DNA of 64,000 nucleotides from Purshia tridentata (lineage: Eukaryota; Streptophyta; Magnoliopsida; Rosales; Rosaceae), in NCBI GenBank assembly GCA_003254885.1, contig QANT01007554.1, positions 23,861-87,860 of the forward strand, given 5' to 3'. Each line of letters opens with the position of its first letter. Positions within the stretch are counted from its first letter, which is position 1. A program made the position numbers and the translations under genes. The notes below the pieces were generated by a model. The model made no database searches, was not told the origin of the DNA, and saw only the letters and a list, made by a program, of their open reading frames with translations. Shown here one piece after another: positions 38,461 to 50,180 of this stretch.

Positions 38461-40002
38461 GAATTACTTTTTTATTTCCATTTTTATGTTTGATGAGTGT
38501 AAGAATATGAAATAAAAATTGTTCAATTTTCTAATTATATCCTATGAGTATAAAAATAACATGTAATAAATGGTTTGGCTAGATTTGGAATTTAAAAAAG
38601 TTAATAGGGATAAATTTGTCTATAAAATACGCAATAAATGTTTTCGTAAGAGGAAAAAACAAAACTCAAGCTTGAGGAAGGATATCATTTTTTTGGAGTA
38701 TCAGATTTTCTTAGGTCAAGAAATCATTTCATTTCCTTCCACTTACCAGACGTGGGAATGAAATTAATTTCCCATACTCGAATCTTAAAAACTTGAACCA
38801 AACGAGCATGTGGAAGTAGTCGAATAGCATGAAGGAATTTTGATAGAAAAGGATAGGAGAGAGAGACCGGATGACATTCGTAGACTTAATTTGGTTGTAA
38901 AATGATAGAGATTGCGTGGTCAACTTTCATGTTTCTTTTTAAAATAGATCGGGCCCACACGAAAGTAAAGACCCCATTTTGGTCATTTAACACATGTACT
39001 TGGCTAGGCTAAAATCACCAATATATATATATATATAAACCCAAGTTATGTTTTCAAACTTACATATATAGACTTCTTCAAGTGTGAGATTCTTTATTTA
39101 GATTTATTTGCGGGATAGGGCGAATGGGTCCATTCCATGTAGATTTTCAACAATCTAAAATGTGCAAGGCATTATGCCTTACCTTAGTCTAATTAGAGGC
39201 AAAGCTGAGTTTGTTTAAAAAGGGTCATGGCATGGTTTAGGTGAAAATTGCTTTTGCGTGGATATGCATGGTGGAATGACATGTCATGCAAAGTGGCTCG
39301 ACATTAAAGACCTTTGGGGCCTTCTATTACATGTGCATGTCGACGATGGTAATCTTGGCATCAATTACTCCACCCGTCCTCCGTGTACCTCCCCTTGGGG
39401 AACATATAGATTCATTGATGCCAAGACCACCGGTGTCGACATTTGGACATGTATTGAAAGACCACCTTAAGGCACCATGCTCTGTTGCACACATAAGTTA
39501 GACTAGGCAATCCAAACAACAACTATCCACCCTCCAATCCCCCAAAGAGGTCATCGGCTAAGGCCCCACCACGTAGGTTGGCCTCAGAGCATTTTGAGGG
39601 GAAGATGGATGGGGAGAAAGGTAGAGGAGGGGAAGGGATGAATCTGAGCGATGCAGAGCTAAATCTTAGTGAATCGTGGCAATAAGACTACTTTGCCACT
39701 TATAATACTTTGTTACATATTTAAGTCATTTGCAAATGATTCTACTTGCCGCTCTGTGAAAATTATACTTCAAAGGCGGCCTCTGCAGCTCGTCCACAAT
39801 GAGAGCTTCACCAACGACACGTGCCTTTAGGGCTCTTATCGTGTATTTATTAGATCAAAATTAGATAAGCAAATAATTTTCGATTGAGCTAATTTTTTTG
39901 CAAAGATAATTTATAAGTAAAAGTGTGAAAAATAGATAGTTTGGATTATTAAAAACTAAATGAGTTCATCTGCCTCATCCCACGCTTTAAGTTGGCTGTA
40001 TG
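38461..40002. other. Intergenic, with a possible MITE remnant
   Basis: No gene seen. At about 39845-39960 the sequence TTTTCGATTGAGCTAATTTT and its surroundings resemble the inner part of the Mutator-like MITE at 460-888, so a decayed relative may lie here. An (AT)n run is at about 39020-39040. Confidence 0.4.
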
Positions 40003-40010
40003 TATATAAA
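40003..40010 (+). promoter_or_regulatory. Candidate TATA box of the DExH helicase gene
   Basis: TATATAAA stands about 500 bases before the ATG at 40508. The stretch between them consists largely of the tandem duplication described separately, so the leader would be unusually long if this box is used. Confidence 0.35.
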
Positions 40011-40079
40011 ATAAAACAAACTCAAAACTTTGTTGGCCATCTCTTCACCCCGGTGTGCACTTAATTGAGTATACATCTG

Positions 40080-40500
40080 CCCGGCCATGGCCATATATCT
40101 CCCGCCCGCAAGCGTCCAAGCAAACAAGCAGCCCACATGTTATCGGGAACACCGCACGGCACATGCTTGATTTAATTCCTCACCCAAATTCAATCATACA
40201 AATGCCAATTTATGGCCCAAACACCAACGCACACCACCACCGCTTTTGAAGGTCGCCATGGAGCCCGGCCATGGCCATATATCTCCCGCCCGCAAGCTTC
40301 CAAGCAAACAAGCAGCCCATGCTCTTCATATATTTATGCTGATATAATTATTGGCAGCCCCTCTAAGTTCTCTTGTGTTGGCGGGAACACCGCACGCCAC
40401 ATGCTTGATTTAATTCCTCACCCAAATTCAATCATACAAATGCCAATTTATGGCCCAAACACCCACGCACACCACCACCGCTTTTGAAGGTCGCCATGGT
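40080..40500. repeat. Tandem duplication in the leader of the DExH gene
   Basis: The segment starting CCCGGCCATGGCCATATATC is present at 40080-40263 and again at 40264-40500. The second copy carries an extra stretch of about 52 bases in the middle (about 40320-40380) that the first lacks. The rest is almost identical. The block ends eight bases before the helicase ATG, so the duplicated unit is promoter or 5' UTR. Confidence 0.92.
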
Positions 40501-40507
40501 TTAGAAG

Positions 40508-43500
40508 ATGCGTAATTCCAGAGCAGCAGTGAGTCTCCTTCTCAAGTCGGTCTCCAACAACAACACTTGTTATCGTTCTTGCTGGAACACACACAGTCGC
40601 TGCCTCAGTTTGCTTCTTCTTCTCCAACCACACTCTTCGTCCTCTTCTTCAATTTCCAATGGCAGATGCCTCATTTCCAAGCGCGGCTTTTGCGGCTATA
40701 CTGCCGCCGAGCAGTTCTCCGACGATGAGTACGAGTGCGAATTCGAAGACCACAAGGTTACTTTCTTTCAAATTGCTTTTTTATTTTTTATATTATGCTC
40801 TGTAAATGTTGCAAATGATTGAAGTCTTGATTTAGTTAAAAATATAATTTTTTGCTTGGATTGTAGGCATCGTCTTCGGTGGCCAACATTGACGAGTGGA
40901 AGTGGAAATTGAGCTTGCTGTTGCGCAGTGAAAAGGACCAAGAGATTGTATCCAGAGATAAGAGGGATAGGAGAGACTATGAGCAAATATCGAACCTCGC
41001 CAAAAGGATGGGACTTTATAGGTAACAAAGGGGGAACCTTACTTAGTATTTGTTATTGTTGTTGTTACTATTTTGTTAATCAATGATTGAGAGGACAAAT
41101 TGCTGGTTGAACTCGTAGTGAACTATATGGGAAAGTGGTGGTTGCCAGCAAGGTTCCTCTTCCAAACTACAGGCCTGATTTGGATGATAAGCGGCCGCAA
41201 AGGGAGGTAGTGACTTCTTGGAAAGTCTGTGAAAGCATGAATATTTGTAATTCATTATGAGTGGTTTTTGCAAGAGTTGAGTTGGTTTCATGCTTTCCAT
41301 TTGGGCAGGTGGTCATCCCTCTTGGCTTGCAAAGGAGGGTAGAGGGGTTATTGCAGGAGCACCTTGATCGAGCCCAGTTAAGTTCTGGGAAGGTTAATGA
41401 CAAGTTAAGTGAGGGTGAGCAACTTGATCAGGTTGAAAAGGCAAATCCAGATGAGAATGCAGATTCTTTTCTGGATGGGTCTGTAATGGAGAAGGTTCTT
41501 CAGAGGAGGAGTTTGCGAATGCGTAATATGCAAAGAGCTTGGCAGGTACAATTGACTTTCTTTTGTCTTTGCCGTGCGGTATCAAATGCACACTTCACTA
41601 GGCAACATATCCTAATAAGTTAGCTGCAACAACTTGTTTGTGTCAGCAATTCTCTATTTTGATATTGCAACAAACATGGGAAATAAAAGGAGGCATGGAA
41701 TTGCTCTCATTGTATCTGTCAACATAAACACCCTACATCATTTGAAGCCACCTTATGGTTTTTTTAAGCTATCCATTAACAGACTCCTGCTCCATAAAAT
41801 ATGCTTGCTGCACACCTGACCTCATCTTAAAAATTGTTATAGATGGAGTTGCCTGCAATCCCTCTGAAAGTTCTTATGAGAATATAGTATTATAGTTAGT
41901 GTCGTCAATTTAAATTTGAAGTAGAAAGTCATAACAATACTATGCTAATGATTCTGGTCTCTTTTCCAATATTTTTCCTTTTGATTTATAGGAATCACCT
42001 GAAGGCAAGAAGATGCTAGAATTCCGGAAATCACTACCGTCTTTCAAGGAGAATGAAAGGTTGCTGCAAGCAATTGCACAAAATCAGGTTTAATTATATA
42101 ACTTGTAGCTTCATTTTCATTTAACCATGCGTTTCAATTTTTTTTATTTTGTATTTTTTTAACTAGTTGAAGGACTTCTCATTTTAAACAATATAAGACT
42201 TAGTAACTTCTCATTATAAAAATATAATTCCTCCATAATTCTGTTATAATGGATTGAAGTATTTGGGTTTGCCACTTGGGGGAAATCCAAAGGCAGTTAG
42301 CTTTTGGGATCCTGTGATGGAAAAGGTTTTGAGAAGGTTGGAAGGGTAGAGGAAAGCATTCTTGTCAACAGGGGGCTGGTTGAATTTAATACAATCGGTT
42401 TTATGCAGCTTACCAATTTGATTTTTGTAGTTGTCTTCCAAAAAAAGGGTATAGCGAATCCCAAAAAATGCACGGGATGGAAGGGCAATATCAATATAAT
42501 TTCCACTATCATTTTTGTGAATAATTAAATAGAAATATTTGATGGCATTAAGAACTTGACATGTTTGTGCAATAAAAAAAGGACTTGAAATGAACAATTT
42601 TAAGTAGAGGAGACAAAACAGGAAAAAAGAATAGACAAAATGAGAGAAAAAGAGACCACATGGTATCTGTGGATGTCTTCTCTTGATATAGTTAGAGATA
42701 TGTAGATATTGGAGGGTATTGTATCCAATCTTGGTCATCTATATGTTAAAACCAATTTTTTCTTCTTAACTCGTTAACAATAATTTTTTCACTTAGGAGT
42801 TTGTGCTTTTATAGTAGAGAATAGATTGTATACTCTGAATCTTGTAATCAATAATACTTTCCTGTTAAAAATAGGTGCCTCTTTGTTGTCTTTCTAACAA
42901 TTGATGAAATACTTCTTCTGTACTATGTTATATGTTTTATCAACACCAACAGTCCCAACAAGTTGTTGTGTTGATAGGTAGTAGTGATATCTGGGGAGAC
43001 TGGATGTGGTAAGACCACTCAGCTTCCTCAATATATACTAGAGTCAGAGATAGAATCTGGCCGTGGAGCATTCTGTAGCATTATCTGTACACAACCTCGG
43101 AGAATATCTGCCATGGCTGTTGCAGAAAGAGTGTCTGCGGAGAGGGGAGAGCTTCTTGGTGAAACAGTGAGCCTTGTCTCCCTCAAAAATATACATAGAT
43201 ACAAGCACGCACAAGCACTATGAATTTATTTACTTCAAAGAAAGAAAAAGATGTAGATTTAAATTGAAAACTTCTTTATTCTGCTGCAATACCACAACAG
43301 AGATTTTTTGGTAGGTTGGCTACAAAGTTCGGTTAGAGGGAATGAAAGGAAAAAATACCCATCTACTTTTTTGTACCAGTGGTATTTTACTTCGCCGTCT
43401 GTTGAGTGATCGCAACCTGAATGGGATAACTCATGTTTTTGTTGATGAAATTCATGAGCGAGGCATGAATGAAGGTGCACTTCCATACATATCCACTTTA

Positions 43501-46500
43501 TTCTCCGACTGTCAGATGAAGAAGCATACCCTAATTCTAATTTTTTTTTTCTTTCTATAACTGTTATTTGCAGACTTCTTATTGATTGTATTGAAGGATC
43601 TGCTTCCACGCCGTCGTGATTTAAGATTGATTTTAATGAGTGCCACTCTGAATGCTGAGCTATTTTCAAATTATTTTGGAGGAGCACCTACAATTCACAT
43701 TCCGGTTAGCCAAATTCTGAGTTTTTCAGGTTTACCTGGTGTCAGGAGATAGTAGCCACATGAATGTTCATATATATGGTGCATCAGGAAAGTCTAATGA
43801 ATATGATAGGTTCTGCTGCAAGTGAACCAAAATAGTGATTACTGAAAGTAAATAAACAAAATAGTGATTACTAAAGATGGCCAGTTACAGTGTTATAGAA
43901 TTGCAGTAACTAAGGCAACCTGAAAATTGATCTAATATTAATGAATTAATAAATATATCTTTTATTTTATTTTAAAAATAAGAATTAGTTAGGTTACATG
44001 TTGTAGCACAGGCTGCCCTTGTGATTCTATTCCTTATACCCTACCATCAAGTAATGTAAAGAATCTCCCATGCAGTCTTGTCTCCTATCAGAATTTTAAT
44101 GCATTTGTATGTTATTCAGGGCTTTACTTATCCTGTGAGAGCACACTTTTTAGAAGATGTACTGGAAATCACTGGGTATAAGTTGACTTCTTTCAACCAA
44201 ATTGATGATTATGGCCAAGACAAATTGTGGAAAACACAGAAGCAGTTAGTGCCTCGAAAAAGGAAAAACCAGATCACTGTTCTTGTTGAGGTATGATGCT
44301 AATTTGAAAAAGATGGTTTTCATGGATTTTTCAGAAATGTACAAGTTTGAATGCTTGCAAATTTAAATACATAGTTTTGGTAGGGTGATTTGCATTAGCG
44401 TCATTAAATGTTGTTCTCTTTGTTTTCTAATTTTGAAACTCCATTCTTATACAAAACTGCATTGTCTCACACATTAACTTTCCGGGATCCGCTAATAAAA
44501 AAAGTGAGGATAAGGCTAGATGGGAGGAGGAAAGGGGAGACTTACCATCATTCAGTCAGTCTTGAGTAGCATTCTTATTTTGTGTCTATCTTCAGAATGC
44601 CAATTAGGGTAGCTAGGGTTTAGAAAAAATTTATAAGAGATTTCCTTTTGGGGAGGTGTGGTGAGTTGGGAAGAAGGATCATTTAATCAGTTGGGATCTT
44701 GTGGTGAAACTGAAGGAGAAAGGTGGGTTAGCTCTTAGAAATATGTTAAAAAGAAATAGGGCACATTACTAGGCAATCTTGTCTTTTTTCTTAATCTGCC
44801 TTAGCTACCAAGTAAGTGTTTCTTGAGATTCATACTTCTTATATTCTTGTTCAATCTGAAATTCCCAAAAATCCTTCTAAACCTGAGTGAATCCTACACA
44901 TATCGTACTTTATATTGAATAATCTCTGTGTAGAGTAATATAAAATGGAAAGAAGGCTTCAATTGGAATTTGAACAAACCGTAAACTAGAGGAGCCTATG
45001 CTATCGTTGAATCCACCTAGTTTCTGAATATTGATGAGGAACTTATTGTGGGAATTAAAGTAAACTTGTTTCATGTTGATTTCTTATTCGGGATTTCCTA
45101 CTATTTGTACGGGTGTGTTTGAAAGCTTAAATTAATTCTAAATATGAAATTTCCTAGTTAACGCGTATGCCGACTTGGGTTTTCCTATAAAAATAAGTGA
45201 GTGTGTGCATTTAAAAAAGCATCAGAGTGTTGAATACAAGTGCACTTAGAGAGAGAGAGGGGAAAACACTAGAGTGCAAGAGTGACATTGGCTTTTGGGT
45301 GTGGTAGAGAGTTCTTGGAAGATACTGTGAGAGTGGGTGTACAAGGGTTTTGGGTTTTGGTTATGTAACTAATTAGTATTCTCATAGTGAAGAACAAATA
45401 TCTTGTGTGGACATAGGCATGATATTTGCCAAACCACATAAATATCGAGTGCACTATTTTTCTTCTTTGTTTATTTATTGTGTTCAATTGTTGTTCGTTA
45501 TGAGGTGTATTTTATATCTAAATATTGGTTAGCACCCAATTAAATCTCAACATTTACTCTTCAATTTTTCTATATATTGCTTAATATAAAACAAAAAGAA
45601 ACTAAATTGCTCCCTTGTATTTCTTTCCATTCTTATGTTTTGCAAAATAATATGACTTGATATAGGGAAAGGAAAAAGCAGCATATGTAGTTTAGAAGCT
45701 TTGCATGAAGCCGGTGTGGTCTTACCTATTTTGTTGCTTTTATACAGGATGCTCTTAATAAATCAAACTTTGAGAGTTATAGCCCCAGGGCACGCGATTC
45801 GCTATCATGTTGGACACCTGATTGCATAGGATTTAATCTTATTGAGGCAGTTCTATGCCATATATGTCGAAAGGAACGACCAGGTGCTGTTCTAGTATTC
45901 ATGACTGGGTGGGAGGATATCAGCTGTTTGAGGGATCAACTTAAAGCCCATCCCCTTTTAGGTGATCCTAACAGGGTTTTACTTATAACCTGCCATGGGT
46001 CAATGGCAACATCTGAACAGGTCAGTTAATCTCTATATCTGCTCTTCTGCTCTAGGATTTGCATCAGAAATTCAGCATATAGACTACATGAAAGGTTTAT
46101 TTTAACGACATGTGAGTTGGTGTGCTGAGCATATAAAAATTCCACATCAGATATTTTTACCCTTGCATCTCAATAAATAAAATCTTGGTCCTCTCCACCC
46201 ATTGTTAATTGATTTTGGGTTAGAAGCCCCAACTTTTTCATGGTATTAGAGTATGAGACCTTAAGTTTTAATCTGTGCAATTGCAACCTTTCAATATAAT
46301 TTGGATTACACATGTTTAAGCTATCAAGGAATTGGCCAACAATGTATATCAAGCTAATGGAGGAGTCTTGGAACTTAAACTGATTGCACACATCTTAATG
46401 GCTTAAGCTTTTAGGAATAGTGGTAAACAAGCAAACTTTATTAGTTTGTTTCATAGCATTTGTTTGTTTGCTTGCCAGTTAATCCAGCTAGTTACTTATA

Positions 46501-49500
46501 AGGATATTTAGTTTTTTATGTTTTTTTTGCCTAAATAGGCTTGTAAAAGTAACCAATTTTCAAATATGAGAATACAGTAAAAGAAAGAAGTTTCTCTCTC
46601 CCTTAACTTTAGGATTTGCCTCAAATATGCCATCCCTAGTATATTCTTCAACATGACTGACATTTCATTGCATAATTTGTTTTACTAATCTCATGCAATA
46701 TTTGCTCATCACGTTTCTTTTTGCCCCAGAAACTCATATTTGGGATACCACCTCCTAATGTACGTAAAATAGTTCTTGCTACAAATATGGCAGAAGCAAG
46801 CATTACAATCAATGATATAGTTTTTGTGGTGGATTGTGGAAAAGCAAAAGAGACCACCTATGATGCTTTGAATAATACACCTTGTCTACTACCTTCTTGG
46901 ATATCACAAGCATCTGCTCGGCAAGTAAGTCTTTTTGTACCTTAAGCCACTTCACCAAGAGTTTTCACCTTTCGGAATACATGTAGCACTAAGTTTTGTT
47001 GCATCATAATCCGATGATTCTTGTCTCCTTTTTCTGGCTCATGAAAATCAGAACTGCATAACTTTCATTGAATTTGATCCATTCCTGTGTACTTGTGTGT
47101 GAATGGACATGGTTTTTTATGAGCCAGTGGTGGTGTTTGCTTTCACATGCCCATATTTTTTTAAAAGACATTGACTGGTTTTGAAGAGTGGTCATTATAG
47201 TATACTACTTATGTATTGCTTTCAGGTTGTCACTTGTATATCCCTTATGGCTTCATCTATTTCATCTTTATGCATCTAATATGCAAAGGCTTTCTTTTTT
47301 CTTGCTGTATTATACTTGGTTGCAGAGAAGGGGAAGGGCTGGCCGGGTACAGCCAGGCGAATGTTACCACCTTTACCCCAGATGCGTTTATCAAGCTTTT
47401 GCGGAATATCAACTTCCTGAACTGCTGAGAACTCCTTTGAACTCTCTCTGCTTGCAGATTAAAAGTTTGCAGGTTGGTAGTATAGGAGAGTTCTTGTCAG
47501 CAGCCCTGCAGCCACCTGAACCACTTGCTGTAAGTGTTGTTGGTCAATGAATATTGCATGCTGTTTAATAATTCTGTTCAATACCCATATCTATGTCATG
47601 AATGATTAGCATTTGTTGGTGAAATGAATGGCAAAAGGTTTAATATAAGATATCTTGAAGCTTCAGCCTGATGATAGAGCCATTATTATACCTGTCCCAG
47701 ACCTCTGTTGAGTTTAGTGAAATACTAACTTCTCTTATCTTGGAAAACTCATAACCTTGTCCTTTATGCCCAATTGAGTAATCCAGGTAGAATTCGAGCA
47801 TGCTGAGTGACAACACTCAGAACAGAAATTTGTGGCCTTTGTTACATAGATGATAGATTCTGCCTTCATTTTACATATTTTTTATATTAATCCTATATTA
47901 TTCCCACCTTGAAATTAGTCAAAGAGGGTTACCTCATGTTTGTTTCTTATGTATCTATAATATGATATTATAAAGAAAACACTCTTTGTCACTTGGAATC
48001 GCTAAAACTCTTCTTTTTATTTTTTTTAATCAGAGTGCTGTTCTTAATTAGTGTTTTATTATTGTGCTGGGTTTGGTGGTAGTTGAAGAAGTTGCTGCAA
48101 ATAGGCTACCTTAGTTTCATTGAACCAGTGCAAATAGGCTTCTGGTGTTTATGGATATTTTGAACTGTTTTATATATAGAGCAGTGGACAGTGGTGTGCT
48201 TTTTTGGTTCCAGTTTGGTACAATTGAGAGACTATTCAAATTTCTAATTTCCTGTTTGCGGGCAGTACCATCATTTTTTTGTGATGCAAAACAAGAGCAG
48301 CTAGACCACTTGAGGAATTTGTTGATTTTGTTTTGAAGCTGTCACTGTTTTGAGAGTGAATATGGAGAAAGTGAATTTGTGCTTGTGGGTAGACTGGTTA
48401 GTAACTTGAATGGTCTAGTGTGTGAGTGGGCCGGGCTGTAATGTGGTTGCTTGCTTATGAGTTATGACGTTTTTAGGTCTAGCTTTGGGATCCTCCTCAA
48501 TCATATCCAATTACTGAGAGATTTGGGAAGCATCTTGCTGGTGGAATAATCAATATCTCTCCGAAGGGAGAAATCTCACTTTGGTAAAAAGCATGCTTTT
48601 GATTCTTCTTACATATATGTTCTTGTTTCTGCTTCTGAAGGCAGTGTTGGTTTGTTGTAGAAGATTCAATGTGATTTTCCTCGGATAGGGATGGGTGATG
48701 TTCCAAATATCACTAGGTTGATTTGGATACATTTTGTTGCTTGAAAAAGAATGGTGGACTGGGGGTGAGGAAGTTGAGAATTTTCAGTCTAGCAGTTTAG
48801 GTAAATGGTTGTGGAGGTTCGCTAGCATATAGTGAGGGTTGGACTACAGGATATGTTAGCAGCACACAAGGTATGAGTTTGCAGAAATGTATTTGTTAAG
48901 GAGGTATGAGTGTGGCCTCTTTGTGTGTTATCTGGTGCTTGAGTCTTAAGAGGAGCTTTTGAGACGATAAAATTTCATTGCTTGAGTTAAGGCGTCAGTT
49001 AATCCGATCTCTTCTTTAATGGTCACACAGGAAACCAAACTCTTTTTTTATTTCTTTTTCTTGCTTCTTTTTCGTTTTTTTTTCTTTCAATAATGCTTTT
49101 TTTAATAAAATACTTTGCAAATCAAAGGAAAAAAAGGGGGCACAATTCAATGACTGATTGGAAACAATGAGAAGTGAAATTGAGAATGATTGAGAGTGAG
49201 ATTGAATGGTTTAATGAGGTTATATCTACTCATGTCTGATTTTCTTGTTAAACATACATAAAAATGTCTATAAATCTGTATTCATCAGTTGAATCTTGGC
49301 ACACCCATCTGTGAATTTACCACCTGTTGCAAGTTCAATCAGTGTTAACTTCTCTCCAAAACCTGTCCCACGTTATGTAATTTTAATATGAATTATAAAA
49401 AAAGTGGTTCTGTGTTTCTACAATGATATGGGCCTGCTCATTTCCATTTTGTTATTGCGTCTGAATTTAGTGGCTTGCTTGTTTTATTCTATTAGTCACA

Positions 49501-50142
49501 CAAACTGACAAATTCAACAACTGACAGGTCCAAAATGCCATTGGTTTTCTTAAGTTGATTGGGGCATTATATGAGAATGAAAATTTGACAAATCTTGGTT
49601 AGTCTGTTTACTGAATGAAAGTTGTACTAGTTAATGTGTAACTAAATTCCATTATTAATGTTAGAATGACTCAGGTTTCTTGCCTTTTGTTCTTTGTTTT
49701 TGGTTTCTTGATCAGGAAAATATTTGACAATGCTTCCAGTAGATCCCAAACTAGGGAAAATGCTGATTATGGGTGCTGTCTTTCATTGCTTTGATCCTGT
49801 TCTTACAATTGTGTCTGGGCTTAGTGTCAGGGATCCTTTCCTTTTGCCACAAGACAAAAAAGATGTAAGTACAAAATTCAATAAGTCACCTGTTACTGCT
49901 TCTTATTTGCTTCTGATAAAATCAAGCAGACATGTAAGTTATTACTGAGAATTATTTTACATGCATACATATGTGGAAGTGCTTTACATGTGTAGGCTGG
50001 TTTGTAGGCCTCCAAGCAGAGTAGGAGATGCCTATAATGTGGCAGGATAATTTAAAGCGCCCCCTCACCCCCTAAATCTGTTGTCTTGATTTTCAATAAT
50101 CATTTATAGGATCTAAAAATGGGCTTATTAAAAACCATTGAC

Positions 50143-50180
<38 letters not shown>

